Of a stretch of DNA of 64,000 bases, positions 46,226 through 57,770 are shown piece after piece. The position numbers and the translations under genes were made by a program. How positions within the stretch are numbered: position 1 is the first letter of the stretch; the number at the start of each line of letters is the position of its first letter. Source of the DNA: Isoetes taiwanensis (Eukaryota > Streptophyta > Lycopodiopsida > Isoetales > Isoetaceae); contig JAJEKV010000008.1 in the NCBI GenBank assembly GCA_021234155.1, positions 8,084,445 to 8,148,444 on the forward strand, given 5' to 3'. A model generated the notes under the pieces. It did no database searches. It had not been told where the DNA came from and was given only the letters and a program-made list of their open reading frames with translations.

Positions 46226-46905
46226 GCCCGTAATGTGTATATTATTGTAAATATTGTTTTTTGTCACGTGGCATGTGTGACCAGCCCCTCGCTTTTTCGA
46301 GATTTTTTCTCTATTGATTTTTTTGTTGGTGATGTGCAGGTCCAAGGGTGATGCGCAACTTCGGTATTCTCTATGGAGCGTGAGTTTCTTTGTGGGAATG
46401 TTTAGCAGCCTTGTGTTGTCCAAGCCCCTTGCCAAGATCTTATCGCTAGAGTTTTTCCTTGAAAACCCAAAAATGCGGGGTTTTTTAATCCCGGCAATAA
46501 GCTCTCAGCAGGTACACTAGCCAACATTTGTAGCAAATAATTTTGGGGTCCAGGTGTTATAACTGGATATTCCCTTTAGATTTTCCTTTAGATTTTCTCA
46601 ATTTAAATTCAACATTTTTATTGGTTTTTGAACTTATGCCCGACGAAAAGCCCAGCAATGCTGGGCACTTTTTCTAGTTTTACATAAGAGAACCAAGTAA
46701 CAAAGAACCTGGTGGTCTTGTAGGTTTGCTGAATAGCGTGTTTGTCGAGTCTCCTCATTTGTTTCTCCTTTGTCCACTGTCTAAGGATCATGGGGCCCTC
46801 ATTCTGAACAATCTCCTTAAAGCTAGTGCTCAGATCATTTCTAGTCTTCTTGTTCTTTTGGTGAGACTTAGCCTTTTTTATAGCATTGTCATCTTCCTTG
46901 TCTCT
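46226..46905. other. Intergenic, no gene recognised
   Basis: Short frames only. At 46640-46675 AAGCCCAGCAATGCTGGGCA forms a perfect inverted repeat GCCCAGCA/TGCTGGGC. The right half resembles CAGTGTTGCTGGGC at 6151. Confidence 0.35.
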
Positions 46906-47148
46906 TTTACTAGTGCATTCTGCCATCACAGGTGTCTTGTGGTAATCAAATATCTTCTTTCTAGGTCACGGGTTCAACGCCTCGTTGTGAAAGTGGCCAT
47001 GCAATGTAAAGTTGGTGGGGGAAGGACCCACTTCAGCAATGTAAAGTGGTGGGGGCAGGACCCATCTGGGTGTGTTGTAAAGTGTCACATGTCCGATAGG
47101 ACGCTGCCTTGTGGCGTGACGTTAAAATCTCTTCTTCTTCTTCTTCTT
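46906..47148 (+). mobile_element. tRNA-derived SINE with (TTC)n tail
   Basis: The head GGTGTCTTGTGGTAATCAAA with CACGGGTTCAACGCCTCG gives an A-like and a B-box at tRNA spacing (46930-46985). The body has a short internal duplication (ATGTAAAGTTGGTGGGGGAA / AATGTAAAGTGGTGGGGGCA). The end CTTGTGGCGTGACGTTAAAA, TCT leads into TTC repeats (47130-47148). It is homologous to 32215-32320 (inverse). About 240 bp in all, with no ORF. Confidence 0.75.
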
Positions 47149-47737
47149 ACATGCATTCATCATTCAGCCCTCGATCTTCCTTCTGGTGGCCATATTTAAG
47201 TTACGTTTTTTTCGTTGCCATAAATCTATTAGGCATGGCTGAGATGCAACAGGGTAGTGAGACAATACTAGAGCAATAGCTTCTAATTCTTGAGCCTTTA
47301 CAAAGGCATTTAAATACATATAAGAGGCTCATACCTATTCTTAATATCGTCTGCACAGCTAAGGGCTTGTGCATTTCACTCCAGCTATTCATATGTTTAA
47401 GTAATTTCCTTGTATATTTTATAAAAAATCTACAATTGTCGGCTTATCTTCATGCTGGCTGAGTCCATCATTTGTCTTTTTGTCCGTGGATGGAAGGAAT
47501 ACTAACTTACGTCTTGGAACCTTGGAAAGGGTTGTTTGTAAAAGTTTTTATCACATGACAACCATTTTGTAAATATATCTTTCTTTTTCTTGCTGGACCT
47601 TTGATATACCATGTCTCCCTTTTGCAGTCAGCTCCCTGTTAGGTAAACAACATTATAACTCACTTTGTAAATTCAACAATTATTTTTGCTTGTTGCTACT
47701 CAATCACTTGCATAGCTACAAAGAATCAGTATTATTC

Positions 47738-47768
<31 letters not shown>

Positions 47769-48479
47769 AGTAGTAGGGCAGGCTTGGGGTGAAGGAATGG
47801 ATATGACGTGGTTGGAAGGAGCAAAGACACGGATGGTAGATGGAGTGGAAAGAGAGGAATGATACAGATGATTATAGAGAGGAAGAGAAATAGGAAGCCC
47901 AATTCTTTATTAGTGATACGAATGAGGAGATAGCCTAGTCCAAAAAGCCGTTCAAAGTTTATTTGAGATAATATTGTTTTGATTCTAATTTTCCAATTAG
48001 TCTCACATTTCACTGGCCTTTACTTCTATCTTATGAATTAGACATTTGGATAAATGGAAAACACAATAGAATCCCTCATATTACCTTTTAGATAGGAGTA
48101 AAATAGCCTGATGTTTTTAGTATACTAATGACTACTTGTAGCTATATTATTAAAGTTGTGTGACAATTCATTTGAATTGTAGTTGAATTTGTTAGAAAGG
48201 TTGGTTAGCACATTCTGAGTTGTATTTGAATGTATTAGAAAGTTGAATGATCTGGAGATCCAATTGAGGTTGAGTTTGTTGAAAGATTGGCTAATCTAGA
48301 GGTCCAAATTATGTAGGGGCTTGTATAATAATAAAGCGCAGAATTGTTTAAGTTGTAGTTGATGAATTACAAAAAGAAACCTAATGAACAAAGGAATTGG
48401 GTCCATCACAAAATTTACAATCATGTGCTTAAATTGAACAGATAAGTTCAAATCCTTCGAGTTCAAATTGAACAGATGG
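47149..48479. other. Intergenic, nothing recognised
   Basis: A poly(A) run of ~27 bases lies at 47739-47766. No gene or clear repeat was seen. Confidence 0.45.
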
Positions 48480-48637
48480 CCCTCCCATTGAACGAATCCC
48501 CCCCCCCCCGAACCTATCCGGCCCCCTCTGCTACCGATTTAGTACAGTTAAAAAATATCAAAAATCTTGTACAGTTTGTCTTATCTGGGTGATGTAGTAG
48601 AGGGGGGAGGGGGGCGGATTAGTTCAATGGAGGGGGT
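48480..48637. mobile_element. 157-bp MITE-like unit with C-rich inverted repeats
   Basis: The left end CCCTCCCATTGAACGAATCC and CCCCCCCCC (48480-48509) is inverted at 48609-48636 (GGGGGGCGGATTAGTTCAAT, GGAGGGGG). The interior is AT-rich. A further partial repeat of the right side (GTCGGATACTACAGTAGAGG) is at 48661-48681. It lies ~100 bp before the AspRS pseudogene. Confidence 0.65.
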
Positions 48638-48705
48638 CAGATACTACTGTAATTGCTCAGGTCGGATACTACAGTAGAGGGGGGCCGGATTCTTCAACTG
48701 TATTT

Positions 48706-51036
48706 TTGGAAGTTCATGGATTGGAAGTTCATAGTGTTTTTGGAAATTACGTTGTGCTTGTGCTTGTGTCATCAAAGAAGTGGACAAAAGTTGCAGACTT
48801 GAATCATGGCTTGATAGAACAGACAGATCTGATTCGCGATTTTGTTCATAGTACTAGAGGGAAGGGCAAAATAGCCTTTGTAGTTGTGAGAGAACGAACC
48901 TTTACCGTACAATAATGTGTGGCAAGTTTTCAAGAAGGTTTGGTTAGTAAGGGGTTGGTTAAGTACATAAGCACCCCGAATAAGGAATCAGCTTGTTGAT
49001 GTTGAAGGGTCGTTGCTAACTCGGGATAGAACTTACAGGGACTACTGTAATGTGGTTTGCATATTTCCTTATTCTTTCTGGTCTATTGTTGGAGTTATTC
49101 AAATAATAATACTTAACACTAGGTGGAGTTACAAGTTTGAAAAATATATTGTGTATCCAAGGCAGGTTCATTACCTTTTAACATTGAGGATGATGCTCGT
49201 AGCGACCAGGAAATTGAGAAGGGAAAGGAGGTAAGTATTAGGCTTCCCATTATGCATGTGATAATCTTTCCAATTTAATAGTGACAAGTAGTTGTTTGTA
49301 AATAGAGTGGAGAACTGTATGTGAGCGTTTTACAGGATACAAGATTGAACAACAAGTTTTTTTATCTGCGTACTCCTGCAAACCAGGGCATCTTTCGAGT
49401 ACAGTCAAGTGTTTCAACTGTAGGTTCATCTTACATTTTATGTTGTTCATGCCAACCTCTTATGTCTACACTTGAAATATAACATCAGTGGCTTGTCTTT
49501 ATGATTTCAGCCTTTTCGCGACTTCCTACTTTCTAGAGACTTTATGGGAATTCACACCCCAAAGCTTATGGCTGGAGCGAGTGAAGGTGGTGCTTCGGTA
49601 TTCAAATTGCAATACATTGGACAACCAGCATGTTTGGCATAGGCACCACAGTTGCATAAGCAGATGACAATCTGTGGAGGCTTTGGTCGGGTTTTTGAGA
49701 TTGGTTCTGTCTTTAGAGCAGAAAACTCTTTTACACATCGCCATCTATGTGAATTTGTAGGTCTTGATTTGGAATGGAAATAAAGGAGCACTATTTTGAG
49801 GCAAGTTTCACTGCTTAGCTGCGTACTTACAAAAATATATTGAATAACGTTTGTAATGGCAATTTTAGATTCTTGATTTGTTGAGCGATCTATTTCTGCA
49901 TATAATTGAAGGCCTGAACACCAAGTGTGTCAAAGAACTCGAGGCTATCAATCGCCAATATCCATTTGAGCCCTTGAAGGTTTGTTTCTACAATTTGTTG
50001 GGGTATATTGATTTTTAAAAATAAATAGATTATATTTTCAGTATCTCAAAAAGACATTGCGGCTAACGTTTGCAGAGGGTGTAGAAATGCTAAAGGTATG
50101 TAGCTCTGAAATGTAGCTCCTTTCTAAGCATGTTTTAATTCCTAATAGATCATTATGTTGTTCAAGAAGCAGGCATTGAAGTTGATCCATTTGGAGATCT
50201 ATCTACTGAAACGGAGAGGTGATAAGGTCAATAAGTCAAGGAAAATTAGGTCTTTCATTGCTATGCTTTACCTTGTAAAAAGTTGACTAAATTGACAAGC
50301 CTGCAGGTACAACACCGATTTTTATTTCCTTTATCGGTATCCCCTTGCTGTTAGACCTTTTTACACCATGCCAGCCGTTGATGATCCTCGCTATATCAAT
50401 TCATTTGATGTCTTCATTCGAGGTAAATCTTTTCGTGGCTTGATTGGATGAGCTTGTTTGGCATAGAAGTTGTACAGAAAGTTGAGTCTCTCTCCTGTAG
50501 AGATTAAACCACCAATATTTATGAACTTTAGTGCTTTGCTAAGAAAATTTGCTGTAAATTAAATATTGTTGTTTCTGACACATTCAAGAGCAAATTACCT
50601 GTAATTGAAGTTCTGCTTTTGACATTTTCAAGGATGAAGGATATGGATAGCTTAATCTATATTTCGCAATTACTGGTTATGGCTCATAGATTTATATTTT
50701 TTCTATTTGCATTTCTTTAATCGCAGGAGAGGAAATAATATCCGGTGCGCAAAGAATACACGAACCCGAGTTGTTTATCACAAGGGCGAAAGCTTGTGGA
50801 ATTGATGTTGAATCATTGACGTCCTACATTGATTCCTTCAAGTAAGAAATATGTTGGGATTGTCTATTTTATTGTGTAGGACAAACATCTTGACTTGTTA
50901 ACCTGTTCGTAGGTGTGGTGTTCCTCCACATGGAGGTGCAGGTGTAGGACTTGAACGAGTAGTTATGTTGTTTTGTGGGCTCAATAACATTAGAAAAACA
51001 TCATTATTCCTCACGATCCAAAAAAGTCTTGCCCCC
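48706..51036 (+). pseudogene. Cytosolic aspartyl-tRNA synthetase pseudogene, introns retained
   Basis: Class II aminoacyl-tRNA synthetase relic. The parent enzyme charges tRNA-Asp in the cytosol. Exon-like blocks: 48706-49055 (KKWTKVADLNHG, anticodon-binding domain start), 49136-49230, 49306-49419 (LQDTRLNN), 49511-49799 ([11 protein letters not shown]; motif 2 [15 protein letters not shown]), 49869-49979, 50042-50095, about 50167-50217, 50307-50422 ([14 protein letters not shown]), 50727-50841, 50913-51036 (motif 3 GAGVGLERVVMLFCGL). Most intervening introns keep GT-AG; the one after 49799 starts GC. Lesions: TAA after FTVQ (48913), several indels in 48970-49050, a TGA where Arg is expected (about 49150), a TAG where Gln is expected (49637-49639), a one-base loss near 49773, and a one-base loss after KTSLF. 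Retained introns mean a DNA-level duplicate, not a retrocopy. The 5' end is missing. Confidence 0.85.
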
Positions 51037-51059
51037 AGAGTGTGTATAGCAAAGTATTT

Positions 51060-52073
51060 TTGTTGCACAAGACACACTTTTGGCAGGTTGCTCTATCGAG
51101 ATGAGCATTCCTGGACTTCTCTTGTATTGGGCTACCTTGAATGTGGACAAACTAAGGATGTCCTCTCTGTTTACCAGAAAATGCAAGAAGATAGTGTACA
51201 CCTGAGTGGTTATACACTCGTGGCTTTGCTGACGGCTTGTGCTAGAGTGAATGATATGGAAATGGGTAAGAGAATTCATGCACAGATTCAGAAAAGTGGT
51301 CTTGAAATTGATCAATATGTTGGCAGCACTTTGATTGGCATGTATGGCAAATGTGGTTCCCTTGCAGAGGCATATGGTCTTTGACAAATTGCAGAATCAA
51401 AATGTCGTATCTTGAATGTAGAACAAGGATATGGGTAGAAAGAATTGATTGCTTTTAAGCAAATGGAATTTAAGGATTCCATTAGAGCCAACAATTTACA
51501 TGCTCAATAATATTGTTAATATGCATGCTAAATGGGAGTTTAGAGAACGCCACCATATATTTGACAAAATGCCTACACGGAATGTATTTACTTGGACATT
51601 GCTGATAACATGGCACATTTAACATGGAGATGCTACAGAGGCAATTGAAGTTTTTAGATGTATGCAGCATGGAAATATAAAGCCAAGCATTGTTATTTTG
51701 GGTAGTATTTTAAATGCAGGTGCCTACATCTCATCCTTAGGGCAAGGAAAGCATGTGAATGCCTATGTTTTGATGCTTATACATGTCTGCGATGGTCTCA
51801 TTAGTAACACCCTCATTGATATATATGTGAAAGTAGGGAAATCATGTGCATGCCCATATTCTGATGCTTGTACATGTCTTGGATGTGTCTCATTAGTAAC
51901 ACCCTCATTGATATATATGTTAAAGTAGAGAGTATATGTGATGCCCAAATTGTGTTTAGAGATTACCAATATGAGACGTTATTTGGAGCACAATCATTGT
52001 AGGCTACATCCAACAAGGTTTTGGCAAGGTAGCAATAGAGCTTTGTAGGTATATGAAGCTTGAAGGTATAAAG
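51060..52073 (+). pseudogene. PPR protein pseudogene, part 1 (upstream of LINE)
   Basis: From 51106 the frame reads SWTSLVLGYLECGQTKDVL, YQKMQEDSVHLSGYTLVALL, TACARVNDMEMGKRIHAQ, QKSGLEIDQYVGSTLIGMYG, KCGSLAEAYGL, typical plant PLS-type PPR motifs. It stops at 51382. Downstream pieces in shifting frames (51540-51660 and 51662-51830) continue the repeats. A ~88-bp tandem duplication at 51750-51925 (CATGTGAATGCCTATG / CATGTGCATGCCCATA) breaks it again. The C-terminal remainder lies beyond the LINE at 57338-57640. It starts within ~30 bases of the AspRS pseudogene end. Confidence 0.8.
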
Positions 52074-55000
52074 GAAGGAAGGAAGGAAGGAAGTATATTT
52101 TAACGTCCGCGGAGGCCAAACTTGACCTATGAGACGGGCATATGCAAGCACAAAAAGCATAAAAACCACACCAAAAAAGACAAATGCTACTATACAATGT
52201 GTCCCTACTATGGATGAAAAAAACCCCACATGGGAGGAAAACCCCGGTAGTAGGCTCTCGATCCCTTTGTCCCCGTAAGGGATTCTCCGACGGTGAGACT
52301 TGCAAAATGTAGGATGCGCAGACGGCAAACATTGGCGATGCCAAAGAATTGATGCAACGGTGCCTCGAGCATCTAAGATCAGCATGTGTTGCTCTGGATA
52401 TGCGATATGCTTTACTTTGCAGCATGGTGCTCATCCTCTACTATCCGCATGTGGCAACACCGGCATATTCTCTCATGCCGGGGATTCTCTCGCCTCCATC
52501 TCAGTAGTCCAACGAACTGCTTTTAATTCTCGAGATGATGGGACCTCGCCCCTCACGGAGGCAATAGCTCTCCGCTTCTTCATAGATATATGCGCTTTCA
52601 AGGCAATCGGGTGTGGGCCATGTTCCAAAGTTGTTGGATTAACTTATGCGGTAGTAGTGCTCGCTTTTAGGCTTTGCACGAAAGTGGTCGCATCCCACGT
52701 AGTGGTGGAAAAGCCATTCGATTCGTGATGTGCAGCCGTCCCCGGGCATCGCATAGCCACACCGGCCGGTAGTCTATAGACCACGCTATAACCACCCCTC
52801 GACAAGGTGCCCCGCCATACCCTTCTTCGTTGTGGCTCTTGTGCCAATAACAAAGCCCCTCGGGAAGACGCTGCATCCATGCCGGTGACCTTGTGGAAAT
52901 ATGCAAGATGTCTCAAGATAGCTTTTAATGTTGCAAAATGTAATCCAAATTTCATATAGCAAAAATCTGATAAGGCACCGTGGTCCTTGATACCTAGGGT
53001 CAGATGTTAAGAAGGCCTTTTGCACCCTCTCTAGCTTATCCTGTGTGTTCTTGCTAATTGCCGGACCCCGCACCTCTACCCCATATACAACAATACCGGT
53101 TCAACGAGTGCTCAACAGTGTGCTCTACGCGCCCAGGCCACATAGGTCTATTCTCAGAAGCAGCTATTCTCGCATAGCATACGGTATTTTCCATCCCGCT
53201 ACCGACCTGGCTTTCTACACAAATATCCCATAACATGCTAGCTAAAAAGTCGATTCCCGTGATACTTGAAGGTCCTTACAACATCCACCTTCCTGTCCCT
53301 CTCTATAATAGAGATCCGGGATATCATGCCGGGAGGAGAGGACCACCAGAGCTTAGTTTTCCAAGTGTTCACCGCCATTCCTTTGTATCACGTAACCCAC
53401 TAAGAGCGCCCAAATGCCGCTGCATACCCTCGGGCCGTATGGGATAGCAAGTCTACATCGTCCGCGATAGAGCAATTGCCTTATACCGTATGCCTTCTCA
53501 GTAGCCGCTGGCCACCGCCCCCCCATGTTCTGCATCCGTGTCTCCAACTTGTCAATGTAGAGACCAAAGAGCGCTGGGAGATAACGGACATCCCCGCTTT
53601 AACCCCTATGGTGCTAGCAACTCGCTGATCCGATGCAGTAATGCAAAGATATATCCCATCATAGAGTCTATAGATGACATTTTGTAAGTCTCGTAGGGGC
53701 ATGCAAGGCCGCAAATGTCGCTACAAAGAAAGTCCCGAGGGACCGTGATCATATGCCGCCTTTGAAATCTACGAAACAAAGAAGATGTCACGCCGCCATT
53801 GCGAAAGTAGCTTCCATAAGGATTCTGAGAGTGAATATATGGTCGATAGAGTGGGCAGGGCGAAACCCCGCCTGGCCAACTGCACGCACTCCAGCTTCCT
53901 CAGCCCACTCAGTTAACTTCTTCTCCACCACACCGCGCTAAAAGCTTTATGCAGTAATGGGCTCACCATGATCATGCGGTAATTCACCGAATCATCCCTA
54001 TTACCCCGCCTTATGAATTGGGGTGACCTTGCTAACCATCCACTCCCCCGGGAGGCCCTCCCTTATGGCCTAGTTAATGATCGCTGTCAGAGGCCCTAGC
54101 AAAGCTGGCCCACCCCATTTCAATAACTCGGCTTGAAGTCCCTGCAAATCCTTCGCTTTGCCATTAGCCGTGTGTCTAAGGCCCCGCTGGATGTCTTCCT
54201 CCGCGAGCCGCAACATTTCTCCTACTGATCCGAACCCCAAAGCCTGCTCCCTGGGATCATACAGCCTCTCCAAGCGATGCATCCACCGGGTCTACGGTAA
54301 TATTGTCGGGGGTTGATGCCTCTTGTACAACACCCTACCCTAAGGCTTTCGCCCAGTCATCAACAAATCAAACATCTTGGCCTGATGGTCCGCACGCAAT
54401 GTATGCATGCTTTTGATTTCAAGAATGCTCTATAGTCCTCGAATATGGCCGCAAGAATCGGGATCTAAGACGCAGGCGAAGTTGGGTCTTTAGAGCCTTG
54501 CACTCGGCCGGCCAAACCAGGATTCTCGAGGGAACTGCAAAGGTCCATTCGCGAAGCGATCCCTCGCCGCAAAGCATGCACTAGCTGCCGTGGAGTAAGG
54601 CCTTTACAAGCCATTCCCACCTATCACGCAACGCAAAGGGCATCAATCCCCGCAGTTCACGCCCAACACGCACTCATATTCTCGCTTGCTTTCGGTGAGT
54701 CGGGGTGTATCTCAACCCCTCGATGGTTTCTACTGCGGATTGGCGCTTACCGAAAGTGCTCCCAATCCAAAGTGACATAAAGTGGATAGTGGTCCCACAA
54801 AGCCTCCTCATCTCCTCGCTCGTGTGCCAATTGAGAGCTCGCTGATCATGTCAAGTCCTACCACCGAGCAAGGAGATAGTCTACCACGCTTAGCTCCACC
54901 ATCATGTCTATCGCTTCTTGCAAGTAAAACCCCGATTGCGCCATCCGATCATACCATTGCACGCTACCATGTCAAAGACTGACAGAGTTGAACCAACTCC

Positions 55001-57320
55001 CTTTCAAAGGCGCGCAGGATCAGATCTTGAGACCGCCCGCATGTTGGGGTGCACCGCTTCGCCGAGGGGTCGAATCGGCCTCTCCTCGAAGGTAACCGGA
55101 TCAAACTGCCGTAAGGCGGGCATTGAAATCTCCTAACAAGAGCACATGCCCTTGCCGGCGATATTGCTCTATGTCATCATACGCATCTCTATAAGGCATT
55201 TGTACATCCGCGGTTCCGCCCCCGACCGTAGAACTTAGAGGTCGCGATGGGGTATATAAAAAGATGCAATAAATAATGGACGATGCCGAGGCTCCAAAGA
55301 TTCTCACCCACAGTAGCGGTTAAGTCCGGCACCTTTTGTGGAGCGAGAATGTGGTCGCTATGGCATCTTTGAAGTAGCATGCCACCCTCCATATCCTCGC
55401 TTGCCATGGCGCCGCATTAGCGAAGCGAGAAGCACCGGTATCCCTGGATGTCCCGTACCGATGCCCACGATATTCCCATGTCTCTTTGCAAGAAGATGAT
55501 GTCCATACCAGAAGGATCCCAACAAGGCCACTGCCCTTCTTCCGGGGAATCCCTACGTTCCATGATACAAGTCGAAGACATCAGTCCCTATGCCGCCTGT
55601 GGGCGGGTTGTCCCGCACTAGCCCCAGGAGGTTGCGGGGGCCGCTCTGTGGTGCCCGGCACCGGGTCCCGGGTTGTTGCATCCGGTTTTGCCGCCTTGGA
55701 GGTGAAAGGGGTAGATGTCCCCGCCCCATCGCCGCCGCCTCGCTGGTGGGAGGTACAAACACCTTCATCTTGCCATTAACCAAGCCTGATCCCCCCGCCG
55801 TCTGACTTGCGATTTTTTTGTGAACTCCTCTCGCTCTCCTTTTGTTGCACCGAGTAAGATCCGTGTCCAAGTATATTGATGTCCCCTTCAACCGCTAGCG
55901 CGTTGGCAATAGAGTCTTGATGCCCGGTCCAACATCAGGAATTTGACCGGGCGGGTCTCATGTTTGGCCCCCGACTCTGGTCAAGTTTCACCCCCAAATA
56001 CTGCATTGTAGTCCTGCTTCTAGCACCGAGTGGCATTAAGCTTAGCCTACAGATCTTCCCATGATCTTCGTGCAAGCCCCCGACAATGAGGTTCAACCGA
56101 CGGGATTGGCGATCCCGCCCTCGCGAAGGACCCGCCGATTCCTGGGCCACCTCGCCTGGGCATTGGGCGACAAGATGATGCCGCGGCAAGGCGATTCGCT
56201 CGTTTCATCTCCGAAAATGAGATCATACATCTCGGTGGAAACTCGCCATCCTCTTCTCTAGGGCCGAGCCCGGGCCGCTTCCGCCCTTCCGGTTTGTCTC
56301 TTTCTAGGGTGTCCAACCTTGCTTGCATCCGATGCATTCTAGCTTCATGATCCGCAAGACGGGCGCTGCAGAGCTAACCAGTAATCTGCTCCAATCGCTT
56401 TTGCCCGAGCTTCTCACGCAATTGTGATATCTCATCTGCCACCTGGCTGATGGATCCTATCAATCCGCTGGTAACCTCATTCGAAGTTTGAGATGTTGCC
56501 ATGAATTCACTTAACCGAGCGACGATACCCTCGCGGCTTGATCAAGGCCAAGTCGGCCACCCCAAAGCGGTCATTCAATGGGCGCACCTCGCTCTTCTAA
56601 TGTGGAGATCCGTTCTCTCTCCTTCACCAATCTGTTTCTTGAGGATGGCTACCGTTGGGGGTGTCTTTTGTGCCTCCATACTTGCCAACCTATCCTATGC
56701 TCAGCTGTCAACTTTGCCTCCAAGGCTCGTAGATATTCTCGGATCGCTGGACATGCTCCGAGGGAGAGGAGCCCCTCTCCATTCCGGTGCTCGCTTTTTA
56801 GTGCATGCAGCTTTTCTTCCATTGTTTGTTGTCCGAGAGTCACGCCCCGGGTCATTTAGAGTCTCACTACCGCAAGTCCGAACACGAGACCAAGTCTATT
56901 GTGAAGTCCCTGATTCTGAAACCAAAGCTCCCCAAGCTCCAGATATGATCAGAAACGTGTGGCCAGCACCACGAAATTTCAGGTTTTTTCGAGCGCTTTT
57001 ATTGGCAGCCCGGAAATCTACAATTTTACTTCGGAAATATGACTCAACCACATGCAAATCACATACCTACTGAAAGGTCTCTGAGAGGGCTTTCCAACGC
57101 AACAAATTTCAGCTGAAACGGAGCTCTGGATCTCTAGATATGATCAGAAACGTGCGACCAGGACCGTGCGCGCTTTAGGGTTTCTGGGGGCCGGATGTGC
57201 AGTCCGGAAAGACTTACATGTCTTTACAAAGATCTGCATCGCGAACGACGGCGGAGGCAAGCAGCCGCTTGCTCCGGATAAGATGGCAAATGATGTAACT
57301 TTTGCATGTATTTAAGGGGA
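52074..57320 (-). mobile_element. Near full-length LINE (non-LTR retrotransposon), decayed, inserted in the PPR pseudogene
   Basis: Minus orientation. The 3' end is at left: GGACGTTAAAATATA then (CTTCC)n (52074-52105). ORF1 starts at about 56502 with a coiled-coil-like segment and Arg-rich stretch, broken by stops. ORF2 pieces include an endonuclease segment near 55300-55100 (GHVLLLGDFNAR), a linker HTANGKAKDLQGLQAELLKW (54180-54115), RT blocks (about 54065-53450, e.g. KVTPIHKAG-like and ASTIGVKAGMSV), then a post-RT segment ISKNTQDKLERVQKAFLT near 53050. All ORFs carry many stops, so it is inactive. Its GC content is far above the flanks. The 5'-UTR (about 56930-57200) has a ~190-bp imperfect tandem repeat (AGATATGATCAGAAACGTG twice). 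AG(C/T)TTGAAGGTATAAAG flanks the element at 52057-52073 and 57321-57337. Confidence 0.88.
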
Positions 57321-57665
57321 AGTTTGAAGGTATAAAGAACTTTTGCATGTATTTAGGGGGCATGATTTTGGTTTAGGAAAACATGTCCATGCCAGTAATA
57401 TCAAAACTAGAATTCCATGTGATGTTTAAACTAGAATTCCATGTGATGTTTATCTCGGAAGTATACTTATAGATATATATGCAAAATGTAGAAGCATCAA
57501 AGAAGCCTCCCAAGTATTTGACATAATGATTTCAAGAGACACAGTAACATGGAACATATTGATTTCAGGTTATGCTGAGAATGGGCTTCTTTTTCATTGT
57601 TTAGAGTCATGCAAAATTATATGAAGCCAAATATTACTTCTGTAACTACTTTATCTGAGGTCACA
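57321..57665 (+). pseudogene. PPR protein pseudogene, part 2 (downstream of LINE)
   Basis: This resumes PPR sequence: HDFGLGKHVHAS near 57361, IDIYAKCRSIKEASQVFDIM (57474-57530), SRDTVTWNILISGYAENG (57535-57588). A perfect 24-bp duplication (AAACTAGAATTCCATGTGAT plus GTTT) at 57404-57451 disturbs the frame. It joins part 1 once the LINE and target duplication are removed. No clean C-terminal motif remains. Confidence 0.75.
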
Positions 57666-57770
57666 TCATACATAAATGTAAATAAATGATTTTGACTTTA
57701 TGGGCTTTCAAATATCCATATATCTTAAATAAATAGCTGACTTCATTTTCATTTAGATATCCAAATAAAT
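57666..57770. other. Spacer before truncated LINE
   Basis: AT-rich sequence, probably the rest of the PPR 3' flank. Confidence 0.4.

Noticed and set aside
48706-51036. Functional AspRS with stop codons recoded or edited
   Set aside because: The stops come with several frameshifts and a missing 5' end, so decay is far simpler than recoding.
55486-57073. Plus-strand ORFs up to 190 codons within the LINE
   Set aside because: They are antisense to LINE ORF1/ORF2 and the 5'-UTR; open because the LINE is GC-rich.
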